From NCBI RefSeq assembly GCF_036417355.1, contig NZ_CP143889.1:1922001-1986000 (forward strand): a DNA stretch of 64,000 nucleotides. Reading direction: 5' to 3'. Below the pieces are notes generated by a model that saw nothing but the letters and a program-made list of their open reading frames with translations, ran no database searches and was not told the origin of the DNA. Every line of letters starts with the position of its first letter. Positions within the stretch are counted from its first letter, which is position 1. Position numbers and translations under genes: made by a program. Positions 1 through 8,276 of the stretch are shown here, in pieces. The stretch comes from Akkermansia sp. RCC_12PD. GTDB lineage: Bacteria; Verrucomicrobiota; Verrucomicrobiia; Verrucomicrobiales; Akkermansiaceae.

Positions 1-919
1 TCAGGCAGCGGGGCTGAGGGGCCGCTCCGGCTTCAGGGCCGGCCTTGGTGCTGGCGCCTTCCGGGATACGGGGCAGTTTGGCGATGGGAACACCCGCAGG
101 AATGCCGGGGCGCTTATGGCCTGTTTCCGTCAGCCATGCCAGTTTGAAGAGGTTGTGCCGCTCCAGGATTTTCCTGAAGGCGTCTCCTTCCGGGAAACGA
201 ACGTCCGGGGGGAGGTTCAGGAAGGAAGCTACTGCGGGCCAGACGGACCTGGCGATCATCAAATGGCCTTCCGGGCCGGGATGGACGCCATCAGGGGCAT
301 AAATGAATCCGGGATTCTTTTCTTTGGCGGTCCTGATTTGGCGGGAAAGCCCGGGGCGCATGTCCGCCACCAGCCAGCCTTTATTTTTCTGCCCGTTCAG
401 CCATCCGGCATAGATGTCCAGAACCGCGTTGTAGCGGGCGGAGTCTTTTTCAGGCGTGTCCGCCATGTAAAGGGGAGGCGTCACGGCGATGAACCGGGCT
501 TTGGCTGATTCTGCCTTTGCTTTCAGTCGTTCCATGCCTTTCTGGTAGGCTTGAAAGTTGGCCTTGGAAAAAGGCTGCATCATGCCGTCGTTCATGCCGT
601 AGCAGGCGATGACCAGGGTGGGCTTGTACCGGGAAAGAATGGCGTCCAGGCGATCATGGATGCAGGGGCGAGGAAAGGCTCCCTGCGCATGGCCGGGCTC
701 TGAAAGTCCGGAGGCTGTTTCGCTGGGAAGGGAAAAGTTGACGATTTCCGCATTCCTGTACGCGGAATTCTGCCGCAGGCCGGATTCCAGGAGAGCCGGC
801 CAATAGCCAGCGTAGGGGATACTGTCCCCCAGAATGGCGATTCTGGGAACTGCTGCCGGGGATTGGGCCGGGAAGAGTGCGAGCAGGACCGGAATGATGC
901 GTATGATGGACATTCCCAT
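1..919 (-). CDS. SGNH/GDSL-type hydrolase, C-terminus cut by window edge
   Basis: Reading the minus strand from ATG at 919 (alternative ATG at 913) gives an open frame of 306 codons with no stop before base 1, so the C-terminus lies outside the window. A hydrophobic N-terminus (about residues 5-22) looks like a signal peptide. SGNH blocks are visible: Gly-Asp-Ser-Ile at 31-34 with Ser33 as nucleophile, Gly-Met-Asn-Asp at about 108, and Asp210-Gly-Val-His213 completing the triad. The family hydrolyses esters; in gut Verrucomicrobia such secreted enzymes often de-acetylate glycans, but the substrate here is unknown. It reads away from msrB upstream. The family call is firm, the substrate open. 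Confidence 0.82.
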   Translation of the reverse strand, partial: MGMSIIRIIPVLLALFPAQSPAAVPRIAILGDSIPYAGYWPALLESGLRQNSAYRNAEIVNFSLPSETASGLSEPGHAQGAFPRPCIHDRLDAILSRYKPTLVIACYGMNDGMMQPFSKANFQAYQKGMERLKAKAESAKARFIAVTPPLYMADTPEKDSARYNAVLDIYAGWLNGQKNKGWLVADMRPGLSRQIRTAKEKNPGFIYAPDGVHPGPEGHLMIARSVWPAVASFLNLPPDVRFPEGDAFRKILERHNLFKLAWLTETGHKRPGIPAGVPIAKLPRIPEGASTKAGPEAGAAPQPRCL

Positions 920-1042
920 GATACGTCACTACGTGGGAGCAGGAATGGATGTTTCAGGGAAACGCCTGTCCGGAAAGAGGAATGCCGCAGGAGTCCCCTG
1001 ATGGAACTCCCGGTGGGTGTCCGGCTCTTCCTTTTTCCGTCT

Positions 1043-1558
1043 TCAGGATATGTGTCCAGCGATGACTGGTTGAGGAGCAGGCTGGAAATCCAGGGAAAGG
1101 GAATTGACGCAATAACGCATGTTTTTCGGCGTAAGACGTTCGCCACTAAATAGATGTCCCAGGTGTCCTCCGCAATGTGAGCAGGTGATTTCCGTGCGCT
1201 GGCCGGAGTTCTGGCGGATGCTCCGGACGGCGTCCGGCAGGGAGTCGTCAAAGCAGGGCCATCCGCAGCCGGCATCGAATTTGTCTTCCGACCGGAACAG
1301 GGGTTCCCCGCATTTGCGGCAGACATAGGTGCCCTGTTCGAAAAAGCTGACGAATCTTCCGGAAAAGGGAGGTTCCGTTCCCTGATGCTCAATGATGCGC
1401 TTTTCCGTTTCAGTCAGCGGATGCCGCCTGCGGGAGGGACCGGGATCAGGCACGCTCTGGGAGGCGGGAACTCCTCCTTCCACGGCCATGACGCCCGCCA
1501 CGCCTTCCGCGATCGTCGCCATCCATGATATCCAGTGTTTCCGTTCTTCCGTATTCAT
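1043..1558 (-). CDS. msrB: Peptide-methionine (R)-S-oxide reductase MsrB
   Basis: Reduces methionine-R-sulfoxide in oxidised proteins. The 171-residue protein carries the SelR/MsrB fold from about residue 47. Two CxxC pairs (Cys80/Cys83 and Cys126/Cys129) form the structural zinc site, and the resolving motif Arg-Tyr-Cys150-Val-Asn-Ser holds the catalytic cysteine. The Gly-Trp-Pro motif at 99-101 is followed by Cys102 where Ser is usual, which could act as an extra or recycling thiol. About 46 residues precede the domain; they contain no clear signal peptide, and Met13 is an alternative start. The gene stands alone between the SGNH hydrolase and dinB on the same strand, with no msrA alongside. 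Confidence 0.93.
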   Translation of the reverse strand: MNTEERKHWISWMATIAEGVAGVMAVEGGVPASQSVPDPGPSRRRHPLTETEKRIIEHQGTEPPFSGRFVSFFEQGTYVCRKCGEPLFRSEDKFDAGCGWPCFDDSLPDAVRSIRQNSGQRTEITCSHCGGHLGHLFSGERLTPKNMRYCVNSLSLDFQPAPQPVIAGHIS

Positions 1559-1669
1559 ACGGGGGTAAGACCGGAGCAGATGCGGTTTCGCTCATTCATG
1601 GCACGATATCTTGTGTATAAGGTTCTTTTTTAGGGAAGAAACCAGAAAATATGGGAGTATGTGGAGGTA

Positions 1670-2749
1670 TTAGTATTCCAAATCCAGCCAAAGCTGTTCC
1701 CAGACGCCCGGAAGGTGTTCTTCAAGAGGGTTGGAGACGGACAGGCCCAGAAGGCGGAAGGTGCTGTCTCCGGAATCCAGTTCTTCCATCATCGTGCGCG
1801 CCAGGGGCAGGATGTCCTCCATGTCCGTCAGGCAGTCCGGCACGGTAATGCTCCGGGATTTCTGGACGAAGTCCGGGAATTTGATTTTCAGGGTCAGGGT
1901 ATTGCCCCGGAATCCGGCGCGCGCCAGGCGCCCCGCCAGTTCTTCCGCCAGAACGGGGAGGCTGTTTTCCAGGGCCTGGGCTTTAGTGACGTCTTCCCGG
2001 TAGGTCTGTTCGCAGCCCACGGATTTGCGGATGCGGGATGATTCCACGGGGCGCTCGTCAATGCCGCGGGCGAAGTTGTAGAATAGGACACCGATTTTTC
2101 CGAAGTGGCGGACCAGGAATTCCTGGTCCCGTTCCCTGAGCTGGGCTCCGTTGGTGATGGACAGGGCGTGCATGCGTGCGGCGGTGGCCTGTCCCACGCC
2201 CCAGAAGGATTCGATGGGCAGGCGCGCGATGAATTCCGCGGCGCGGGAGGGGTGAATGGTGAACAGGCCGTCCGGTTTGCGGTAGTCGGAAGCGATTTTG
2301 GCCAGGAATTTGTTGTAGGAGACCCCCGCGGAGGCCGTCAGGCGCAGTTCCTGGCGAATTTCCCTTTTGATGCGCCGGGCGATTTCCACGGCCAGCGGGA
2401 TTCCCGGCTTGTTTTCCGTGACGTCCAGAAAGGCTTCGTCCAGGGAAAGAGGTTCCACCAGGTCCGTATAACGGTGGAAAATCTCGCGGATCTGGGCGGA
2501 AACGGCTTTGTAGACGTCCATGCGGTTGCGGGTGAAGATCAGCTTGGGACAGAGTTTCATCGCCTTCATGGAAGGCATGGCGGACCGGACCCCGAAGCGG
2601 CGCGCTTCATAACTGGCCGCCGCTACCACGCCGCGCATTTCCGCACGTCCCACGGCAATAGGTTTGCCGCGGTATTCCGGATGGTCCCGCTGTTCAATGG
2701 ATGCGTAAAAGGCATCCATATCCACATGGATGATTTTTCTCTGTTTCAT
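1670..2749 (-). CDS. dinB: DNA polymerase IV (Y-family translesion polymerase)
   Basis: Error-prone polymerase that copies past damaged template bases. The 359-residue length matches the family (E. coli 351). The N-terminus has the catalytic motif Val-Asp10-Met-Asp12-Ala-Phe-Tyr, and the second acidic pair is Asp104-Glu105 in Ser-Leu-Asp-Glu-Ala-Phe. Palm and fingers domains are followed by a helix-hairpin-helix thumb around 170-230 and a little-finger domain ending near 350. The terminal residues do not show an obvious beta-clamp box of the Gln-Leu-x-Leu-Phe kind, although a short Leu-rich end is present. No LexA box was recognised upstream. It is monocistronic, followed by a 111-bp gap to msrB. 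Confidence 0.95.
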   Translation of the reverse strand: MKQRKIIHVDMDAFYASIEQRDHPEYRGKPIAVGRAEMRGVVAAASYEARRFGVRSAMPSMKAMKLCPKLIFTRNRMDVYKAVSAQIREIFHRYTDLVEPLSLDEAFLDVTENKPGIPLAVEIARRIKREIRQELRLTASAGVSYNKFLAKIASDYRKPDGLFTIHPSRAAEFIARLPIESFWGVGQATAARMHALSITNGAQLRERDQEFLVRHFGKIGVLFYNFARGIDERPVESSRIRKSVGCEQTYREDVTKAQALENSLPVLAEELAGRLARAGFRGNTLTLKIKFPDFVQKSRSITVPDCLTDMEDILPLARTMMEELDSGDSTFRLLGLSVSNPLEEHLPGVWEQLWLDLEY

Positions 2750-3194
2750 GGGGAATGTCCGTGTTCCGGCCGATACCGGATGGGTGAACGGAGAAGACGG
2801 CTCAGGATACCACGGGTTCCCTTTTCAGTCCAGTTGGACGGGGAAAAAGGGGATGTTGAGGAAATTTATGTTTCCAGTGGGAAATGGATTTTTCAAAGGG
2901 AGGAATTATGCATTCAACGCAGAAGAAAACCAGGAACCGGGAATCCGGACAAGAGAGGCGGCCGGATGGATGGGCGTGCGATTGGGGGCTGCTCTCCGTG
3001 CCCGACAGGGGTGTTGTCCAATATCCTGAAGAAGCGGCTTTCATCCGCGTTTAAGGAGATGCGCGGATTCCTTTTTTCATGGAAGTCCCCCGTCTTCCGG
3101 CTTGAACCGGGGATGCCGGTAAACGGAGAAAGGAATTCAGGGAAAAGGAATAATTGGAGTTAGGCGTTTGTCCGGAATATGGTACATTGCGGAC
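2750..3194. other. Intergenic region, no supported gene
   Basis: Divergent spacer between dinB (minus) and the MFS-like gene (plus). Short open frames occur on both strands but none has protein-like composition or recognisable motifs. A possible promoter for the downstream gene lies just before it: TTGGAG near 3154 and TATGGT near 3178. No repeat or convincing terminator was seen. Confidence 0.5.
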
Positions 3195-4514
3195 ATGTCC
3201 AACCGGAAAAGGGGAGGCCTGGGGCGCCTGCTGCAAAAGGTCTTGAATATGGATGAGGCCGAGCTGCCTGCAGCGGCGGGAGGCATTCTGCTGTTTTTTC
3301 TGCTGTTCCTGGCGTATTCCATGCTGCGCCCGGTCCGGGAAATGATGGGCATTGCGGGCGGAGTCCGGAATTTGCAGTGGCTGTTTACGGCTACGTTTGC
3401 GGCATCTCTCATGTTTCAGCTGTTGTTCGGGTGGATTGCCTGCCGCGTGCCGAGAAGGTCCATCCTTCCGTGGACGTACGGATTTTTTATTCTCAATCTG
3501 GGGATGTTTGCCGCACTCATGTTGGCGTGTCCGGACAGTGTCTGGACGGCACGGGTGTTTTACGTGTGGCTGTCCGTTTTCAATCTGCTGGCCGTATCCG
3601 TGGCATGGAGCGTGCTGGCGGATGTGATGAGAGGAGGACAGGTGAAACGCCTGTTCGCGCTGGTGGCCAGCGGCAGCAGCCTGGGAGCCGTGCTGGGGCC
3701 TGCCGTGACGGCGTCTCTGGCCGGAATAGTGGACAGCATATGGCTGTTTGCCCTGGCCGCCATTCTTCTGGGGCTGGCGGTTCTGGCGGGGATGTATCTG
3801 CACCGCTGGCGGGACGGGAATCCGGCCAGCGGAGGGGAAGCAGGCGCGCCTTTTCCGGAGGATTGCCGGGCGCGTCCCCTTGGCGGCAACCCGTTTACCG
3901 GGGCTTCCGCCGTGTTCCGTTCCCCCTTTCTGATGGGGATCGGGCTGTTCATCGTTCTTCTGGCCAGCACCAACACCTTCCTGTACTTTGAACTGATGCG
4001 GGCTGTGGCTTCCGCCTTTCCCGATCCTGTCCGGCAGACCCGGGTGTTCGGAATCATTGATGTCATTGTTCAGGGGAGTACCATGCTGCTGCAGGTGTTT
4101 TTTGCCGGGCGCATTGTCCGGAGGTTTGGACTATCCGCACTGCTGGTGGCGGTTCCGGTCCTCATTTCCCTGGGATTTGTCTGGATGGCTTTTTCTCCGG
4201 TCTTTGCCGTGGCAGCCGTCGTGATGGTAGCGCGGCGCATTGGAGAATACGGCCTGGTGCGGCCTGGACGCGAAATGCTGAATTCCGTGCTGTCTCCGGA
4301 GGAAAAGTACAAGGCCAAAAGCTTTATAGATACGGTGCTTTACCGCGGCGGGGACGCCGCGAGCGCATGGCTGAAACGTTCACTTGACGTTCTGGGCGGC
4401 CATTCCCCGCTTGCCATGCTGGGCGGGGCCGCTATTTCCGCCCTGTGGGCGGCCACCGGATTTTTCCTGGCCCGCAGGCACCGCGAGATGGCCGGAAGAC
4501 AGGATGAAGGCTGA
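3195..4514 (+). CDS. MFS-like transporter, resembling the NTP/NDP exchange (Tlc) branch
   Basis: Integral membrane protein of 439 residues with about 12 hydrophobic segments, two halves of six around a charged cytoplasmic loop near residues 210-235. The early Leu-Arg-Pro-Val-Arg-Glu-Met-Met-Gly stretch and the following Asn-Leu-Gln-Trp-Leu-Phe segment resemble a bacterial family often annotated as MFS or ATP/ADP-translocase-like proteins; substrate is unknown. I prefer ATG 3195 to an in-frame ATG at 3168 because the membrane domain is preceded by a short basic stretch from 3195. It has no operon partner; the Sel1-repeat gene follows after about 200 bp. Confidence 0.75.
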   Translation: MSNRKRGGLGRLLQKVLNMDEAELPAAAGGILLFFLLFLAYSMLRPVREMMGIAGGVRNLQWLFTATFAASLMFQLLFGWIACRVPRRSILPWTYGFFILNLGMFAALMLACPDSVWTARVFYVWLSVFNLLAVSVAWSVLADVMRGGQVKRLFALVASGSSLGAVLGPAVTASLAGIVDSIWLFALAAILLGLAVLAGMYLHRWRDGNPASGGEAGAPFPEDCRARPLGGNPFTGASAVFRSPFLMGIGLFIVLLASTNTFLYFELMRAVASAFPDPVRQTRVFGIIDVIVQGSTMLLQVFFAGRIVRRFGLSALLVAVPVLISLGFVWMAFSPVFAVAAVVMVARRIGEYGLVRPGREMLNSVLSPEEKYKAKSFIDTVLYRGGDAASAWLKRSLDVLGGHSPLAMLGGAAISALWAATGFFLARRHREMAGRQDEG

Positions 4515-4716
4515 AAGATTGTTCCGGAGAAGGAAATGAAAAGGGAGAAAGGAAGACCGGCTCCCCCGGACGGGGAGGAAAAATGTGGAAGATATGCTCT
4601 TGATCCCTCCTGTTTTTTGGGTTACTGATATATAACCTGTTCTTCACTGAATGATTATGTGTCTGTCCGGCATATGGCAGAAAGCCGCCTTCGGTTAAAA
4701 AAATCCGGTACTTCCT

Positions 4717-6645
4717 ATGATGTCTGGTTGTTTCGATCTAGTTTATAAGCGTGCCTTCGCTCTGTCTTCCGGCATCCGGAAACTTCGGTTATTCCGGTTT
4801 GCCGTCAGGTTCGCGGGGGCATGGATGCTGCTCGTTCCTTCGGTGCCTGCTTCCGGGACGCTTCCCTCCCTTCCTCCCGTTGAAGAGGGGAAGGGACCGT
4901 CTTTCTTTCTTTTCCGCCGCATGGCGGATTCCGTCATGGCATCAGCCCGGCAGGGGAATGCCAGGGCACAGTTCCTGACCGGAGTTTGTTATTATACCGG
5001 GGAAGGGGTGGGGAAAGATCTGAAAGAAGCGTTTCAATGGTTTTCCCGTGCCGCGCAGCAGGGAGATCCGGAAAGCCAGTTTTATCTTGGGGTGATGCAT
5101 GAATGCGGAGAAGGTGTGGAACAGGATGCAAAAAAGGCTTTTGAATGGTACCTGCTGGCAGCCGGGCAGGAATATGCGCCGGCCCAGCACAATGTGGGGA
5201 ATTTTTATTATAAGGGAGTGGGGACGGAGAAGGATTTAAAGAAGGCGGTCAAATGGCTGACTCTGGCGGCTATGCGCGGAATACCCCAGTCGCAGAACCT
5301 GCTTGGTCTCTGTTGTACGGAAGGGCTGGGCATGGAACAGGATTTCAAGGAAGCTTCCAGGTGGTATACTTTGTCCGCCCAGCAGGGACTTGCCGATGCC
5401 CAGAACAATCTGGGGATTCTCTATGAGCGGGGGCTCGGGGTTCCTCAGGATTTCAAGGAAGCCTTCAAATGGTTCTCCGCCGCTGCCCGTCAGGGATATT
5501 TTGCTGCTCAAAATAATCTGGGAACCCTGTATGACCGGGGTCTCGGAGTCCGGCAGGATTGGAAGAAGGCGTTTGAATTATATTCCCTGGCTGCGGCGCA
5601 GGGGTATGGAATGGCCCAGAGCAACCTCGGAAAGATGTATGAGACGGGAAGAGGAGTTCGGCAGGATTTAAAAAAAGCATTCGATCTGTATTTGTCCGCC
5701 GCGCAGCAGGGAGAGGCCGACGGCCAAAACAACGTGGGAGTCATGTATGAGAGAGGAATGGGAATCCCGCAGAATTTGAAAGAAGCGTTCAAGTGGTTTT
5801 CCGCCGCCGCCCGGCAGGAAAACGCATGGGCGCAAAACAACCTCGGAGCCATGTATTATTACGGTCGTGGCGTTCCGCAGGATCCAAAGGAGGCGTTCCA
5901 ATGGTTTTCTCTTTCCGCCGCGCAAGGCAATTCTTCCGCTCAGAAAAATCTGGGACTCCTGTATGAATATGGACAGGGTGCGGAAAAGGATCTGAAAGAG
6001 GCGTTCCAATGGTTTTCCCTGGCTGCCGTCCAGGGAGAGAATGATGCCCGGTACCGGTTGGGGCTTTTGTATGAGAATGGCAAGGGTGTTGATAAGGATG
6101 TAAAGGAAGCGTGCAAATGGTATGCCCTTGCGGCGGAACAGGGGCATCCCGCGGCTCAAAACAATCTGGGGACCATGTATGAGGCGGGAGACGGGGTGCA
6201 GAAGGATTTGAAGGAAGCGTGCAAATGGTACGCCCTTGCGGCGGAACAGGGATATGCCGCGGCTCAAGACAATCTCGGGACCATGTATGAAGGGGGGCAG
6301 GGAGTGGAGAAGGATTTGAAAGAGGCCTTCAAATGGTATCTGGCGTCCGCCCGGCAGGGAAATTCAAACGCCCAGTATCATTTGGCGCGGATGTACCTGA
6401 AAGGTGCAGGCGTGGAGCAGGATTACCGTGAAGCTGTGAAATGGTACGGGAAAGCGGCGGAACAGAACGTTCCGGCTGCCCAGTTTGGGCTGGGGCTGCT
6501 TTACCTGACAGGGAACGGAACTGAGCAGGATGAGGCAGAAGGCAGAAAATGGATTGCCAAGGCGGCGGAACAAGGCCTGGAGGAAGCCCGGGATATGCTC
6601 AAACTGCTTGATGACCTATTTCCGAAACAGAACGGAGAAGATTGA
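4717..6645 (+). CDS. Secreted Sel1-repeat (SLR) protein with 15 tandem repeats
   Basis: 642 residues. A basic start followed by a hydrophobic segment (about residues 26-46) suggests a signal peptide, so the protein is probably periplasmic. From about residue 85 to the end there are 15 consecutive 36-residue Sel1-like repeats, each with the pattern Ala-Gln-x-x-Leu-Gly, then Gly-x-Gly-Val, then Asp-x-Lys-Glu-Ala, then Trp-(Phe/Tyr)-x-x-Ala-Ala, closed by a partial repeat. These fold as an alpha-solenoid used for protein-protein contact. Repeats 11-13 are the most alike at DNA level, suggesting recent internal duplication. Partner unknown. The start could also be the second Met. Confidence 0.9.
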   Translation: MMSGCFDLVYKRAFALSSGIRKLRLFRFAVRFAGAWMLLVPSVPASGTLPSLPPVEEGKGPSFFLFRRMADSVMASARQGNARAQFLTGVCYYTGEGVGKDLKEAFQWFSRAAQQGDPESQFYLGVMHECGEGVEQDAKKAFEWYLLAAGQEYAPAQHNVGNFYYKGVGTEKDLKKAVKWLTLAAMRGIPQSQNLLGLCCTEGLGMEQDFKEASRWYTLSAQQGLADAQNNLGILYERGLGVPQDFKEAFKWFSAAARQGYFAAQNNLGTLYDRGLGVRQDWKKAFELYSLAAAQGYGMAQSNLGKMYETGRGVRQDLKKAFDLYLSAAQQGEADGQNNVGVMYERGMGIPQNLKEAFKWFSAAARQENAWAQNNLGAMYYYGRGVPQDPKEAFQWFSLSAAQGNSSAQKNLGLLYEYGQGAEKDLKEAFQWFSLAAVQGENDARYRLGLLYENGKGVDKDVKEACKWYALAAEQGHPAAQNNLGTMYEAGDGVQKDLKEACKWYALAAEQGYAAAQDNLGTMYEGGQGVEKDLKEAFKWYLASARQGNSNAQYHLARMYLKGAGVEQDYREAVKWYGKAAEQNVPAAQFGLGLLYLTGNGTEQDEAEGRKWIAKAAEQGLEEARDMLKLLDDLFPKQNGED

Positions 6646-6762
6646 TTCCGGCCAGTACAGGCTCAAAACGGGCTGCTTCATTTCTGCCGAATCCCGGAGG
6701 AAGGGAGGAGATTCGCCAAGGGTACATGGATCACGGATAGCCGCAGAAGTTGCGGCAAATGG

Positions 6763-7716
6763 TCAGTCTATCACCAGTTCCATTTGAATATCGACCCTTT
6801 CGTAGGCCGGATGGCTTTTCGGAATTTCCTTGAACCCCAGTTTTCTGTAGAGCCGTATGGCCGGGCGCAGAAGCGTGTTGCTTTCCAGAAAGATTTTTTT
6901 GCATCCCAGTTCTTTTGCCTTGCTGATGACGGTCCGGCACAGCAATACACCGATTCCTTTTCCCTGAACCCCGGGACTGACTGCGAGCTTGGCCAGTTCA
7001 TATTCATGCTCCGGATCGTCTTTTTTGCACAGAGCGCATACGCCGACAGGTTCATCCCTGTACAGGGCAATGAAAATGTGGCCTCCTTTGTCCAGAATGT
7101 ATTCCTGCGGGTGGTCCAGCGCCTTGTGGTCGGGTTCTTCCATTTCCCAGTGGGCGGTGATCCATTCTTCATTGAGAGCCTTGAAAGCGGATTGGTAGCG
7201 GGGCTCATAGGCAATGACGGCGATGTCTTTTCCCTCCCTCTCCTTTTTGGCTTCTTTTACCCGTTCGAATAATGTTTTTTCCGACAGCAGGTCTTCCCAT
7301 TCTTCAATGGCCCGCCACAGGTCGTTCCGGGCCTGCCGGGCGATTTGTTCCACGGCGGATTCAACGTCGGGATAGCATTCGGCCATGATTCCGGCCATTT
7401 TTTTTCCTTTGGAGGACAGCGTGACCATGTTTCTTCTTCCGTCCGATTTGTCCCTAGTTTCTTTCACCAGTCCCCTTGCTCCCATTTCTTTTACGATGTT
7501 GCTGACGGACGGATGCGAATGCCCTATTTCCCTGGCGATTGCGGTGATGGTCTTCGCCTCGCCGCGGGACAGCACAAAAAAGACGGGAAACCACTTCGGG
7601 CGGATGTCCACGCCGTACATGCCGTAAATTAGTTCGGCGTCGTTTGTTATCTTATCCGTCAGCATGCGCAGCCTGCTTCCGATGGCCATTTTGCCCGTCT
7701 GGTTGAAAAAATCCAT
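6763..7716 (-). CDS. MarR-family regulator fused to a GNAT acetyltransferase
   Basis: 317 residues in two domains. Residues about 1-150 form a MarR winged helix-turn-helix: the recognition region contains Ser-His-Pro-Ser-Val-Ser-Asn and the wing Asp-Lys-Ser-Asp-Gly-Arg-Arg. Residues about 165-317 form a GNAT domain with the acetyl-CoA motif Val-Gln-Gly-Lys-Gly-Ile-Gly and a late Tyr-Arg-Lys-Leu-Gly-Phe segment. MarR-GNAT fusions are a known architecture, but the acetylated substrate is usually unknown. Upstream lies a strong palindrome (7738-7765), a probable autoregulatory site. The gene converges with the Sel1 gene and has no evident co-transcribed target. Confidence 0.9.
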   Translation of the reverse strand: MDFFNQTGKMAIGSRLRMLTDKITNDAELIYGMYGVDIRPKWFPVFFVLSRGEAKTITAIAREIGHSHPSVSNIVKEMGARGLVKETRDKSDGRRNMVTLSSKGKKMAGIMAECYPDVESAVEQIARQARNDLWRAIEEWEDLLSEKTLFERVKEAKKEREGKDIAVIAYEPRYQSAFKALNEEWITAHWEMEEPDHKALDHPQEYILDKGGHIFIALYRDEPVGVCALCKKDDPEHEYELAKLAVSPGVQGKGIGVLLCRTVISKAKELGCKKIFLESNTLLRPAIRLYRKLGFKEIPKSHPAYERVDIQMELVID

Positions 7717-7737
7717 ATCGTTTTTGTGTTATTAAAA

Positions 7738-7765
7738 ACGTAATTAGTTACGAAATTAATTACGT
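7738..7765. promoter_or_regulatory. Palindromic operator candidate for the MarR-GNAT regulator
   Basis: Perfect 9-bp arms ACGTAATTA and TAATTACGT are separated by 10 bases. A third half-site TTACG sits inside at 7748-7752, pairing with CGTAA at 7739-7743. It begins 22 bp upstream of the regulator's start codon. MarR proteins typically bind AT-rich palindromes of this size; binding here is inferred. Confidence 0.6.
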
Positions 7766-7978
7766 ATTATCTCATAGATGTCAAAGATTTTTTTACCCAT
7801 TTTGCGAAACTTCGTTCATTTTGTCCGTGTTTCCAGGATGACCGCTCCGGTATTTGTTTCCCATAGTATCTGGCGTACGAATTTTTCTCCGATTGGGCCG
7901 GGGCCGGAAGGACGTGCCGCCCTTTTTAAGGCACGGCTATTCCTGATTATTGAGGAATAATAGGGAAAAGAGAATGAA

Positions 7979-8012
7979 AGACCCTTGCAAAACACTTCTT
8001 TTGCAAGGGTCT
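7979..8012 (-). terminator. Intrinsic terminator after tRNA-Arg
   Basis: Perfect 14-bp stem (arms 7979-7992 and 7999-8012) with a 6-base loop, lying directly downstream of the tRNA on the minus strand and followed there by a T-rich stretch. The only plus-strand coding region it could serve would be a short doubtful frame, so it belongs to the tRNA. Confidence 0.85.
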
Positions 8013-8025
8013 GGAATTGAAAATC

Positions 8026-8100
8026 TGGTAGGCCCGGTAGGAATCGAACCTACATCGTCGGTACCGGAAACCGATGTCCTATCCATTGAACGACGAGCCC
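8026..8100 (-). tRNA. tRNA-Arg (anticodon CCG)
   Basis: The minus strand folds into a full cloverleaf. The acceptor is GGGCTCG with CGGGCCT, the D stem GTTC/GGAC, and a 5-bp anticodon stem encloses loop TTCCGGT with CCG at positions 34-36. The T arm is GTAGG/CCTAC with loop TTCGATT. Discriminator A and an encoded CCA (8026-8028) follow. CCG reads codon CGG, so this is arginine. Length with CCA is 75 nt. A possible promoter (TTGCAT, 17-base spacer, TTCTAT) lies about 30-60 bp upstream on the minus strand. Confidence 0.96.
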
Positions 8101-8276
8101 ATGTTCCAATCGGAACGAGAGAGATAGAATATAAAAAACGGACCGGATGCAAGTGTTTTTATGCGGGTGACGAAATTGGAGGGGAAGGTGGGGCGGAAGG
8201 CAAAGGGCTGAACAGCGGAGTTGTCCGGCCTAGGGGCGCATTCAGGGATGGGCGGCAGGAATAGCCTGGGTTCCCG

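Noticed and set aside
4717-6645. Repetitive DNA considered as CRISPR or satellite
   Set aside because: The 108-bp units are in frame and encode Sel1 repeats; no conserved short repeat with unique spacers exists anywhere in the window.
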